From Methylocystis echinoides (GTDB taxonomy: Bacteria > Pseudomonadota > Alphaproteobacteria > Rhizobiales > Beijerinckiaceae), in contig NZ_BSEC01000001.1 in the NCBI RefSeq assembly GCF_027923385.1, forward strand, positions 1,004,501-1,068,500: a stretch of 64,000 bases of DNA. Direction: 5' to 3'. Positions 46,296 through 53,816 of this stretch are shown piece by piece (position 1 is the stretch's first letter; each line of letters begins with the position of its first letter). Below the pieces are notes generated by a model. That model ran no database searches, was not told the DNA's origin, and worked only from the letters and a program-made list of their open reading frames with translations. A program made the position numbers and the translations under genes.

Positions 46296-46928
46296 ATGGC
46301 TATTGATGCGCTCGTCGCTCTTCTTGTCGCGGCGTCAGTTTTTTGTCTGACGGACGGCGGCGTGCGCCTCGCCATTCAATTTGCGCTCGTGCGGCGCATT
46401 GGCTTCGTCTTCACGCCGAAACTGATCATCGTGGGCGACAGCCTTGCCGCTGGATGTCCCTGGCGGAAGCTCTATCGGCTTCCATTCGCCACGCTCAATC
46501 TCGCGACGGGCGGCGCAACGATCAAAGAGATCGCCGGACAGATTTATCGCGCCCGTGACATTCGCGCGCCATGGCTGCTCGTCGACGGCGGCCTGAACGA
46601 CCTGCTGTTCGATTCTGCGGACGGCGAGCAGATTGAATCCGATTTCAGCGCCTTATCCCGACGCATTGGCGACGACCGCAGGGTGATCGTGACGCTGATG
46701 CCCTATGTCGCCGATCCGGCGCAAACGACGCGGATCAACGAAGCAAATCGCAGGCTCTTGAAGCTCTGCGCCGCGCGCCGATACAAGGTGATCGACCTTA
46801 ATCCGGTGATCTCGAAAGACGGCGTGCGCGCGGCGGATATGACGCCGGACGGCTTGCATTTTTCAGGCAAGGCGGAGCAGGTCTGGCTTGACGCCGTCAG
46901 CAGCGTGATCCGCTTTAAAAACACTTAG
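46296..46928 (+). CDS. SGNH/GDSL-type hydrolase-like protein, membrane-anchored
   Basis: 210-residue protein with one N-terminal hydrophobic segment (ALVALLVAASVFCL and beyond). SGNH blocks: GDSL at 47-50 (catalytic Ser49), a Gly in NLATGGATI, N101 in DGGLNDLLF, and D185/H188 in DGLHF. All four blocks are in place, so it should be an active esterase or acyl hydrolase facing the periplasm. It lies between two histidine-rich secreted proteins, with a terminator on its 3' side. Confidence 0.83.
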   Translation: MAIDALVALLVAASVFCLTDGGVRLAIQFALVRRIGFVFTPKLIIVGDSLAAGCPWRKLYRLPFATLNLATGGATIKEIAGQIYRARDIRAPWLLVDGGLNDLLFDSADGEQIESDFSALSRRIGDDRRVIVTLMPYVADPAQTTRINEANRRLLKLCAARRYKVIDLNPVISKDGVRAADMTPDGLHFSGKAEQVWLDAVSSVIRFKNT

Positions 46929-46976
46929 GCCTCATCCAGAGGCGCGAGGAAAGCTCGCGCCTCGAAGGACGAGGCC
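46928..46976. terminator. Bidirectional terminator between SGNH gene and SmbP-like gene
   Basis: GAGGCGCGAG-GAAAG-CTCGCGCCTC (46939-46963) is a perfect 10-bp stem, nested inside a second pair GGCCTC...GAGGCC. It lies between the two convergent genes. Confidence 0.65.
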
Positions 46977-47007
46977 GCCGTGGCTGGTCTTTGCTGGCGC
47001 CAGACGA

Positions 47008-47343
47008 TTACTTCGCCATTTCCAAGTGTTTCAGAGCTTCTTCCGCATGTTTCGTGGCGACGTCGGCATGTTTCATCTTGCCGTGCTCGATCGCCTGGTC
47101 GAGATGCGTGATCCCTTCCTTCACATGCGGATTGGCCTTTTCGGCCTCAGCCGCCTTGGCGTGTTTCACAGCTTCTTCCGCATGGGTCACGAGCACGTCG
47201 GCATGGCCCATTTTGCCATGCTCGATCGCCTGTTTCGTATGCGTGATGGCCTCTGAAACATGACTTTCAGCAAAGGCGAGACGCGGCGCAAAAAGAAGGC
47301 CGACGCCAAGAGAGAGAGCGAGAGCGACAACTCGGCGGTTCAT
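47008..47343 (-). CDS. SmbP-like periplasmic small metal-binding protein
   Basis: 111-residue precursor; signal peptide ends at AFA (residue 25). The mature protein has 12 histidines in two tandem copies of one pattern: H28, 35, 42, 47, 54, 61 and H73, 80, 87, 92, 99, 106, with identical spacing 7-7-5-7-7 and offset of 45. It contains the motif AIEHGKM twice. This helical histidine-repeat layout matches SmbP of Nitrosomonas europaea, a four-helix bundle binding several Cu(II) and other divalent ions. A copper-buffering role in the periplasm is likely by analogy. Confidence 0.85.
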   Translation of the reverse strand: MNRRVVALALSLGVGLLFAPRLAFAESHVSEAITHTKQAIEHGKMGHADVLVTHAEEAVKHAKAAEAEKANPHVKEGITHLDQAIEHGKMKHADVATKHAEEALKHLEMAK

Positions 47344-47430
47344 GGATGATCTCCTCGAAAAGTTGGCCGCAGACCCGATATAGTGTCTATGAACGCCGCT
47401 TCCAGAGCCGCGCGCGCCGGCCCAACCGAT

Positions 47431-47832
47431 TTACTGCCTGTCGGCCGCGAAAAGCGTGCAGCTTTCACCGAACTCGCCGAGCCCGCTCTCCAGATGGGCG
47501 GAGAGCAGCGGCTGTCCGAGCAGATAGGCGGATGTCGGGCCTTCATGACGCGCCCGCGCTTCGGTCAAGGCCGTTTCCCATTCATCCCCGGAAAAATCTC
47601 CACGCCCGACCCAGGCCAGCGCCACGAGCTCGGCCTGTTCTTCCTCGTCCATCGCCTCGATGAAAGATGCAATTTCCGCCCTGACGGTATCGAAGGCCTC
47701 TTCGGTCAGCACGCTGACAAAATGATCGTCCGTCGGGTTGGAGGCGTCCGCTTCCACACCGCTGTCCTCGCTTTCCAGTTCGCGCGCCTTCACGACGATG
47801 AAACAGACCTTGTCCGTATTGATGGTCGGCAT
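47431..47832 (-). CDS. DUF3775-like hypothetical protein
   Basis: Acidic cytosolic protein of 133 residues beginning MPTINTDKVCFIVVKARELE at 47832. The EAMDEEEQAELVALAWVGRG segment and GDFSGDEWETALTEAR resemble the DUF3775 family, common in Rhizobiales and of unknown function. The frame is open to 47940, but that extension lacks homology features. It is divergent from ald. Confidence 0.72.
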   Translation of the reverse strand: MPTINTDKVCFIVVKARELESEDSGVEADASNPTDDHFVSVLTEEAFDTVRAEIASFIEAMDEEEQAELVALAWVGRGDFSGDEWETALTEARARHEGPTSAYLLGQPLLSAHLESGLGEFGESCTLFAADRQ

Positions 47833-47960
47833 GAGTCTCTCCCCCGGCCGAATTCTTCTGGCTTCGCCTTGGCCCTTGTCGGGCGCGGCGGCGCCTTTCA
47901 TATATTGGGAGAAAAACTTTTTTCGCACTGTTCGAGACACCTGAAAGACCGGAGCAGCAC

Positions 47961-49079
47961 ATGCGTGTCGGCGCGCCCAAGGAAATCAAGAACAATGAAT
48001 ATCGCGTGGGCCTCACGCCGTCGGCCGTGACCGAACTGGTTCACGCCGGCCATGAGGTTCTCATCGAGACTGGCGCGGGCCAGGGCGCGGGATTGTCCGA
48101 CGATCAATATATCGCGTCCGGCGCGCGGCTCACGCGCAGCGCGGCGGAGCTCTTCGCCGGCGCCGATCTCGTCGTGAAGGTCAAGGAGCCGCAGCCGGAA
48201 GAAATCGGCATGCTGCGTCCGGGGCAAATTCTTTTTACTTATTTACATCTTGCCGCCGATGCGGCCTTGACCCGCGGCCTGATGGAGAGCGGCGCCTGTT
48301 GCATCGCCTATGAAACCGTCACATCGCCGGGCGGCGGTCTCCCGCTGCTCGCGCCCATGTCGGAAATCGCCGGCCGTCTTGCGCCACAGATGGGCGCGCG
48401 TTTTCTCGAGCGGCAGGAGGGCGGCATGGGGGTGCTGCTGTCCGGCGCCCCCGGCGTGCCGCCGGCGGAGGTTCTCATTCTCGGCGCGGGCAGCGTCGGC
48501 CAGCAGGCCGCGGCGGTCGCCATGGGCATGGGCGCGACGGTTCTCATCGCGGATCGCAATACGGACGCGCTGCGCCGCCTCTCCGCCACGCTCGGCCCGT
48601 TTGTGCGGACAATCTATTCCACACGCGCGGCGATCGCCGAATGTGTGCGCCGCGCGGATCTCGTCATTTGCGCGGCGCTGACGGCGGGGGCGCGGGCGCC
48701 CATTCTCATCACGCGCGACATGTTGACAACGATGAAGCGCGGCGCGGTGATCGTCGACGTCGCCATCGACCAGGGCGGTTGCTGCGAAACATCTCGCCCC
48801 ACGAGCCATTCGGATCCGGTCTATACTATCGACGGCGTTGTTCACTATTGCGTGACCAACATGCCGGGCGTGGTGCCGCGCACGTCCACATTCGCGTTGA
48901 ACAACGCCACCCTGCCATTCACGCTCGCTCTTGCAAACAAAGGCTGGCGCGACGCCCTGCGCGATGATCCGCATTTGCGCGCGGGACTCGAAATCGCTTC
49001 CGGCCGTGTTGTTTCCGCTCCGGCAGCCGCAGCGCATGGACTGTCTTTTACAGCAGCGATTGATGTTTTGAATGGTTAA
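47961..49079 (+). CDS. ald: Alanine dehydrogenase
   Basis: NAD-dependent enzyme interconverting pyruvate + ammonium and L-alanine, important in ammonium assimilation in many methanotrophs and rhizobia. It has 372 residues, normal length. MRVGAPKEIKNNEYRVGLTP with the substrate-binding Arg is at the N-terminus, followed by VKVKEPQPEE. The NAD-binding glycines are in VLILGAGSVGQQAAAVAMGMGA. VDVAIDQGGCCETSRPTSHS is the family's catalytic segment. SD GGAG precedes the ATG. Confidence 0.95.
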   Translation: MRVGAPKEIKNNEYRVGLTPSAVTELVHAGHEVLIETGAGQGAGLSDDQYIASGARLTRSAAELFAGADLVVKVKEPQPEEIGMLRPGQILFTYLHLAADAALTRGLMESGACCIAYETVTSPGGGLPLLAPMSEIAGRLAPQMGARFLERQEGGMGVLLSGAPGVPPAEVLILGAGSVGQQAAAVAMGMGATVLIADRNTDALRRLSATLGPFVRTIYSTRAAIAECVRRADLVICAALTAGARAPILITRDMLTTMKRGAVIVDVAIDQGGCCETSRPTSHSDPVYTIDGVVHYCVTNMPGVVPRTSTFALNNATLPFTLALANKGWRDALRDDPHLRAGLEIASGRVVSAPAAAAHGLSFTAAIDVLNG

Positions 49080-49244
49080 TAAAGGGTTAAAGGTTGACAA
49101 TCGACTGTCTTAAAAAGGGAACAACTGGCATTTCAGTCGAAGTTTACTATTACTATTCAGTTGACCCGAACGATTCCCGGACTTTAACTGGCTTCATCAG
49201 GCGAATCGACGCCGTTACGAGAAATTCCACTCAGGAGCCAGAAG
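49080..49244. other. AT-richer intergenic region upstream of ftcR
   Basis: Contains TTGACA at 49094-49099 and a short TTACTATTACTATTCAG direct repeat. No -10 box at correct spacing was found. It likely holds the ftcR promoter and perhaps the ald terminator. Confidence 0.35.
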
Positions 49245-49958
49245 ATGTTCATTATCGTCGACGAGCGTGATCTCGTAACGAATGGATACGCCTGTCGGTT
49301 CGGTCAGGAAGGCATTGCGTCGACCGGATTTCGTCCTGGCCAGTTCCGTGACTGGGTCGCCACCGCGGTCGAAGGCGACGTGCAGGCGATTGAAGCATTT
49401 CTGATTGGCGAATGTCCCGAGCGCGAGGAGATTCCGCGGCTCATTCGCCGGCGATCGCAGGCGCCCGTCATCGCGATGAATGACGCGCCCTCGCTCGAGC
49501 AGACGCTCGGCCTGTTCAGCGCCGGCGTCGACGATGTCGTGCGCAAGCCGGTGCATGTGCGCGAGATACTCGCGCGCGTTCACGCCATTCGCCGCCGCGC
49601 CGAGGCGCGGCAGGATTGGGCCACCGTCGGCGGCATCCAGGTGTTCTTCAACGGCGGAGATCCGATTGTGAATGGCGACGTGCTTCCGCTGCCGCGCCGC
49701 GAACGACGCATTCTCGAATATCTTCTCGTCAATCGCGGCCGTCGTCTCACGAAATCGCAGATCTTCAATGCTGTCTATGGCCTCTTCGACGACGACGTCG
49801 AGGAAAATGTCATCGAGAGCCACATCAGCAAATTGCGCAAGAAACTGCGCGCGCGCCTCGGCTATGATCCGATCGACTCGCAGCGATTTCTCGGTTATCT
49901 GCTCGTCTCGCCGTCGCTGGACGACGCGGACCGCGAGGACATGCGCGCCGTCGGTTGA
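49245..49958 (+). CDS. ftcR: Flagellar transcriptional regulator FtcR
   Basis: OmpR-like regulator (237 residues) that in Brucella and relatives activates late flagellar genes. The N-terminus [20 protein letters not shown] then GIASTGF is distinctive for FtcR. The receiver domain is degenerate: the normal acidic pair and phosphoacceptor Asp are not obvious, though [15 protein letters not shown] retains the Lys. The winged helix (about 140-225) has [19 protein letters not shown] and [20 protein letters not shown] lies nine bases upstream. Positioned at the border of the flagellar cluster. Confidence 0.9.
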   Translation: MFIIVDERDLVTNGYACRFGQEGIASTGFRPGQFRDWVATAVEGDVQAIEAFLIGECPEREEIPRLIRRRSQAPVIAMNDAPSLEQTLGLFSAGVDDVVRKPVHVREILARVHAIRRRAEARQDWATVGGIQVFFNGGDPIVNGDVLPLPRRERRILEYLLVNRGRRLTKSQIFNAVYGLFDDDVEENVIESHISKLRKKLRARLGYDPIDSQRFLGYLLVSPSLDDADREDMRAVG

Positions 49959-50027
49959 GGCGCGCGGCAACATCTTGTTAGCTTCGCGGTCCTAACATGC
50001 TTCAGCTTACTCGAAGCGAAGCGTGTG

Positions 50028-50414
50028 ATGGCCGCGTTTGTAGAAGTTCTCGACCAGATAGAGAAGCGCTCCTGTGCGCATGGGACTTTCACGTCCTTGC
50101 GCTTCGGCCTTGTGGCGCCCGACATGCCGAACGCCGGGGCGGCGCCCGTGGGCGCGGCGCAGGCGCTCGCCGCCTATCGAAGCGTGCAGGTGGAGCCGCG
50201 CGCCCCGACGCCCCCCGTACAGCCGGAACCCGATCCGCTCGCCAGTCTGATGGCGGAGGCGGTTCATTCCCCGCAAAGACTGCTCATGCTTCGCCGCCAG
50301 CTTGCCTGGCGTCTTCATCCAGACCGAAAGCCCGAACAGGATTCGCAGCCGCTGGCGGAAGTCAACGCGGCGATTGACGCGGCGCTCGCGCGGGCGCGAC
50401 GCCGCGCGACATGA
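50028..50414 (+). CDS. Hypothetical protein with HPD (J-domain-like) segment
   Basis: Protein of 128 residues downstream of ftcR. The C-terminal 40 residues read LRRQLAWRLHPDRKPEQDS followed by an alanine-rich helix, resembling helix II, HPD loop and helix III of a J domain without helix I. The middle is a proline-rich linker. It could be a diverged DnaK co-chaperone, but that is a weak inference. A GTG at 50025 is an alternative start. Confidence 0.55.
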   Translation: MAAFVEVLDQIEKRSCAHGTFTSLRFGLVAPDMPNAGAAPVGAAQALAAYRSVQVEPRAPTPPVQPEPDPLASLMAEAVHSPQRLLMLRRQLAWRLHPDRKPEQDSQPLAEVNAAIDAALARARRRAT

Positions 50415-50420
50415 ACGGCC

Positions 50421-50867
50421 TCAGCGCGCGCCAATGGTTCCGCGCTCCGTGACGAGCGCCCACCGGCCGCCGTGCTTTTGAATGTCGAGCACGCCGCCAA
50501 GCCCGCCGATGCGTCCACCGCGCAAGACACGCAGGATGCGTCCTTCGGGCAGGCGCACCAGCGCCCAATCGGATGTCGCGTCGAGAATCTCATAGCCTGC
50601 CAGCAGCGCGCCTGGGGTCTTCCTTGAAATCGACCCGACGGGCGTGTAATCGACATTTGGCGCAGGCGCAGGCCCCGACTGTTGCGGGCCATGCCGCGCT
50701 GGCCGCGCATAAATGGCGAGATGTTCGACACCGGTGATGCGCGGGGCATGACCTGGATCGGAGAGCATATGCGTGGCGAAAGCAATGCTCCCGGTCGCCA
50801 GCGCGACGCCGGTGAATTTCAATCCCGCGTCTATGAGATCGATCCGTGGCGGTTGCGGGGCGCGCAT
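50421..50867 (-). CDS. Hypothetical single-pass membrane protein
   Basis: 148-residue protein from the ATG at 50867 (MRAPQPPRIDL), with GGAG seven bases upstream. One hydrophobic helix (about 14-35, GLKFTGVALATGSIAFATHM) is followed by a periplasmic region. The C-terminal half (VGSISRKTPGALLAGYEILD and on) looks like a small beta domain. Unknown family; it lies in the flagellar neighbourhood. Confidence 0.6.
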   Translation of the reverse strand: MRAPQPPRIDLIDAGLKFTGVALATGSIAFATHMLSDPGHAPRITGVEHLAIYARPARHGPQQSGPAPAPNVDYTPVGSISRKTPGALLAGYEILDATSDWALVRLPEGRILRVLRGGRIGGLGGVLDIQKHGGRWALVTERGTIGAR

Positions 50868-51027
50868 GAAATCTCCAGAAATCAACCGAACGCCCACAGG
50901 ATATTTTCGCCATTTTGCGCGAAGCTGAACAATCGTCGCTCGAGCGGTAAATGAAATTTTAACAGCGACAAGTCCCGCGACAGCTTCGCGCCTTACTCTT
51001 TGTTCATTCAATCAGAAGAGGCGATCG

Positions 51028-51300
51028 ATGAATCCCATCCCGCAACTTGACCAGCTTCGTCGTCAGATGGCCGAGGAGCTCACCCATATTCCTCAGTATC
51101 GTGCGCTGAAAGCCATGGAGCGCTTCATCGCCGACATGTCGGCGATCTACGAACATGCGCCGGATCTCGCCATGACGAGCGAGGTCGACGAACCCAATCG
51201 CAAGATTGCGCAGGCGATTGAAAATCATCTCAAGGGAGAGACCGGGCCGGCGTCCATCGTCAAGAACGCCAGCTACCTCCCTGTTCATCGCGTCGCCTGA
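51028..51300 (+). CDS. Small hypothetical protein
   Basis: 90 residues, helical, MNPIPQLDQLRRQMAEELTH, with AGAGG before the ATG. The region YRALKAMERFIADMSAIYE looks amphipathic. No signal peptide or known motif. It is the only plus-strand gene between two leftward units here. Confidence 0.6.
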   Translation: MNPIPQLDQLRRQMAEELTHIPQYRALKAMERFIADMSAIYEHAPDLAMTSEVDEPNRKIAQAIENHLKGETGPASIVKNASYLPVHRVA

Positions 51301-51336
51301 GGAAAGCGGCGCGCGGCCCGCCGGGGCCGCGCGCGC

Positions 51337-51798
51337 TCATTGGGGGAGCTCCTCGCGCGGGATGAAGGCAAAATTCTTGACGAGTGTTTCCTTGATCAGT
51401 TCCGAGCCGAGCCGCTTATTGACGTTGGCCGTGATGCGGCTTGTCAGTTGCGCCAGATCGGACGTCTGCATGTTGGTGAAATCGACTTTGTTCTCACCGT
51501 AAATAAGCCGGAACGCCTCGTCCATCGCATAGCCTTCCGGATCGATCGACGCGCCATGCGCGCCATGCGGATCGCTTTTGGGCGTCATCAGCGTGAACTC
51601 CGCCGCGATATAGCCCTTCAGCACGCCATCGGCGATGATGGGAACCGTGATCGGCTTCACCTTGTGCGGTTCGAGCTTTTCCTCGTGGGCGGCGGTCGCC
51701 GTCGCATTCACGGATTGCTGGCGCCAATAAACGCCGCCATAGGCCCCGGCAAGCGTCACGAGACAGGCCCAGATGCCGACGATGAGAGCCTGGTTCAT
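51337..51798 (-). CDS. FliL-like membrane protein, last gene of the flagellar operon
   Basis: 153 residues from the ATG at 51798, which overlaps the upstream gene stop (ATGA). One N-terminal helix (ALIVGIWACLVTLAGAYGGV) precedes a periplasmic domain of about 125 residues. The domain includes IADGVLKGYIAAEFTLMTP, and the tail ITANVNKRLGSELIKETLVK then NFAFIPREELPQ recalls the FliL C-terminus. FliL supports the stator; this assignment is by topology and weak similarity only. Confidence 0.5.
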   Translation of the reverse strand: MNQALIVGIWACLVTLAGAYGGVYWRQQSVNATATAAHEEKLEPHKVKPITVPIIADGVLKGYIAAEFTLMTPKSDPHGAHGASIDPEGYAMDEAFRLIYGENKVDFTNMQTSDLAQLTSRITANVNKRLGSELIKETLVKNFAFIPREELPQ

Positions 51799-52151
51799 TT
51801 GGGCGTCACTCCGGGCGAGCGGATCGAATAGGTTCCATCCGACTCGCTCTCTCGAATATGATGAACAATCAGATTGGTGATTTCCTGCGCCGCCTGCAGG
51901 CGTCGCTCCAGAAGCAGCGCATTCTCCGACAGGAGCTTCTGAAGCGATTGCACGCGGTCGCCGATCTGCGTCGCGCTTTGCGGCGGCGCTGTCCTGGAGA
52001 CTTGGAGGAATTCGAGCAGGGCGTGCGTCTTTCGCTGGTTGAGCGCGTCGAAATCGACATGCCCGCCCTGCTTCAGGATGCGCGTTTCCGACTCGATGAT
52101 GTCGCGAAGGCGGTCGATGCAACGCGCGAGCGCATCGGGCGCAGCGTCCAT
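51795..52151 (-). CDS. FlgN-like flagellar chaperone candidate
   Basis: 118 residues, nearly all predicted helix: CIDRLRDIIESETRILKQGG, RKTHALLEFLQVSR, LLSENALLLERRLQAAQEI. The size and helix pattern fit FlgN, the export chaperone of FlgK and FlgL, which are encoded in the same operon. GTG 52202 could extend it by 17 residues. Identification is by pattern and context. Confidence 0.5.
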   Translation of the reverse strand: MDAAPDALARCIDRLRDIIESETRILKQGGHVDFDALNQRKTHALLEFLQVSRTAPPQSATQIGDRVQSLQKLLSENALLLERRLQAAQEITNLIVHHIRESESDGTYSIRSPGVTPK

Positions 52152-52223
52152 CGCGTCGGCGCCTGAACGGTCGGATGTCGCCGCGCGGAGAAAGTTGATC
52201 ACATCTTTGCTCTTGAGCTTCTC

Positions 52224-52655
52224 TTATGCCGAGATGGAGCTGTTTTTATGCGTCAGAAGCTGGTGCAGGCCAACGCCGCCGGCGCGCACGATCTGCGTCG
52301 AGAGCTGTTCCGCCATCATCGAGCGCCAGATGTCTGCGCCTGGCCCATTGCCGTAAACGCCGCTTCCCTCCTTGGGCAGAAGCGCTTCGAGCCAACTCTG
52401 CAGAAGGAAGGCTTCGAATTTTTGTGCGGGGCCGAGCGTCTCCATGCGCGGGGCTGTGGGCGCGGCGGAGTTGATCGTCATCGGCCGCGCATCGGTTCGC
52501 GCGACGAAGGCCCTTGTTGCGGCGAACGTCGCGCCGTCCGGGCGCAGCTTTTCGCCGCCGATATCTTCGAGACGTTTCGTGGCGAGCCTGAGCTTGCCTG
52601 GATCAGCCGCGCGCGCGACGTCCGAAACAATGTCGGTTGCGGGAAAAATCGACAT
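52224..52655 (-). CDS. FlgJ-like rod-binding protein (without muramidase domain)
   Basis: 143 residues starting MSIFPATDIV. The conserved rod-binding segment is APRMETLGPAQKFEAFLLQSWLEALLP, followed by YGNGPGADIWRSMMAEQLST, matching the N-terminal domain of FlgJ (rod-binding). No peptidoglycan hydrolase domain follows, which is usual for alphaproteobacteria. It helps assembly of the rod through the periplasm. Confidence 0.72.
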   Translation of the reverse strand: MSIFPATDIVSDVARAADPGKLRLATKRLEDIGGEKLRPDGATFAATRAFVARTDARPMTINSAAPTAPRMETLGPAQKFEAFLLQSWLEALLPKEGSGVYGNGPGADIWRSMMAEQLSTQIVRAGGVGLHQLLTHKNSSISA

Positions 52656-52693
52656 GGCGTCTCCTTGGGACATCTCATCCTAGTTGCAAGAAC

Positions 52694-53062
52694 TTACCGG
52701 GCGCTGACGTCGTCGGACGCGGCGTCGAACCGAAGCGCAACGGCGGCCTCGTCTCTCTGAGTGGCCTCTTTGGCGGCCTTGTGCAGTTTTTCAGTAAGCT
52801 TCATGCGCCGCCCATATTCCCGCGCGCTTTCCTGCGCCCGGGCGAGCGCGGCTTCCGCCTCGGCGCGTTGCGCGGCGAGGGTGGCGATGTATGGCAGCAC
52901 GAGTCTTGGCTCCATTCGGTCGAGAGACTGGAAGGAGGCGCTTTCCGCCGCGCGCAGCGCCGCGACGGCGCGTTCCGCCTGTGCAAGGCGGCTCTGCTGA
53001 AGCCGCCAGAGCTGATCGGTGATGTCCTTTGCGCGTGCGAGGCGGTCACGGCGGCTTTTCAT
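52694..53062 (-). CDS. FliJ-like coiled-coil flagellar protein candidate
   Basis: 122 residues, almost wholly coiled coil (MKSRRDRLARAKDITDQLWR through EKLHKAAKEATQRDEA). Position directly after fliR and helix pattern fit FliJ, the export-apparatus stalk linking FliI to FlhA. No sequence motif confirms it. The overlap-free gap to fliR is only 4 bases. Confidence 0.5.
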   Translation of the reverse strand: MKSRRDRLARAKDITDQLWRLQQSRLAQAERAVAALRAAESASFQSLDRMEPRLVLPYIATLAAQRAEAEAALARAQESAREYGRRMKLTEKLHKAAKEATQRDEAAVALRFDAASDDVSAR

Positions 53063-53066
53063 CGCA

Positions 53067-53816
53067 TCACCCCTTTTGCAGCCAGGCGCCGTAGTTGGAG
53101 ATGAAGGCCGCGAAGAAATCCCATCCCAGCACGAAAAAGGCGGACAGTCCGATAAAGATAACCAGGGGACCGGAAACGAAATAAATCTGGAGCTGCGGCG
53201 TCAGGCGCGACAGCAGACCGAGCGCGACATTGACGATGAGACCGAACAGGAGAAAAGGGCTGCAAACGCGAAGCGCAAGCAGGTGGGACTGTGTGAGCAC
53301 GCGCAGGACTTCGTCAATCAGGGCGTCGATGCGCGGCTCGGCGATGATCGGCGCCGTATCATAAGACAGATAAAGCGCGCGGATGAATTCGAGGTGGAGG
53401 TCGGTCGTGAACACGAGCGTGAGGGCGGCGACGATGACGAATGAGGAAAAGGTCGGCGTCGACTCGTCCTCGGTAATGGCTGCGCCAAAGATATTGCCGA
53501 GGCCGATGGTCATCGCAACGCTGGTCGCGAGCATTTCGAGCGCGAAGAAATAGAAGCGCGCGAGAAGTCCGAGCGACACGCCGATCAGCAGTTCCGCGAA
53601 AATCATCGCGGCGAGCGTATGCGGCGCGGCGTTGGTGAAGACGGCGGAGAACCTTTGCAGGAGCATCGGGGCCAGCACGAATGTGACCGCGATGGCGAGA
53701 TACAGGCGGAATTGCACCGGAACGCGCTCGCTGGAGAAGCCCGGCGCCGTCATCAGGCAACCGCCGACACGACAGAAGAGGATAACGGCCGGATAGACAG
53801 GGAGCGGCATGTCCAT
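53067..53816 (-). CDS. fliR: Flagellar export gate protein FliR
   Basis: 249-residue inner-membrane protein of the flagellar type III export gate. The N-terminus MDMPLPVYPAVILFCRVGGCLMTAPGF, the conserved LYLAIAVTFVLAP and the family's FAELLIGVSLGLLARFYFFAL are recognisable. The start codon directly follows the flhA stop with no gap, so the two are cotranscribed. Confidence 0.93.
   Translation of the reverse strand: MDMPLPVYPAVILFCRVGGCLMTAPGFSSERVPVQFRLYLAIAVTFVLAPMLLQRFSAVFTNAAPHTLAAMIFAELLIGVSLGLLARFYFFALEMLATSVAMTIGLGNIFGAAITEDESTPTFSSFVIVAALTLVFTTDLHLEFIRALYLSYDTAPIIAEPRIDALIDEVLRVLTQSHLLALRVCSPFLLFGLIVNVALGLLSRLTPQLQIYFVSGPLVIFIGLSAFFVLGWDFFAAFISNYGAWLQKG

Noticed and set aside
49094..49116. 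TTGACA promoter before ftcR
   Set aside because: No acceptable -10 box at 16-18 bases; kept only as a note in the intergenic entry.
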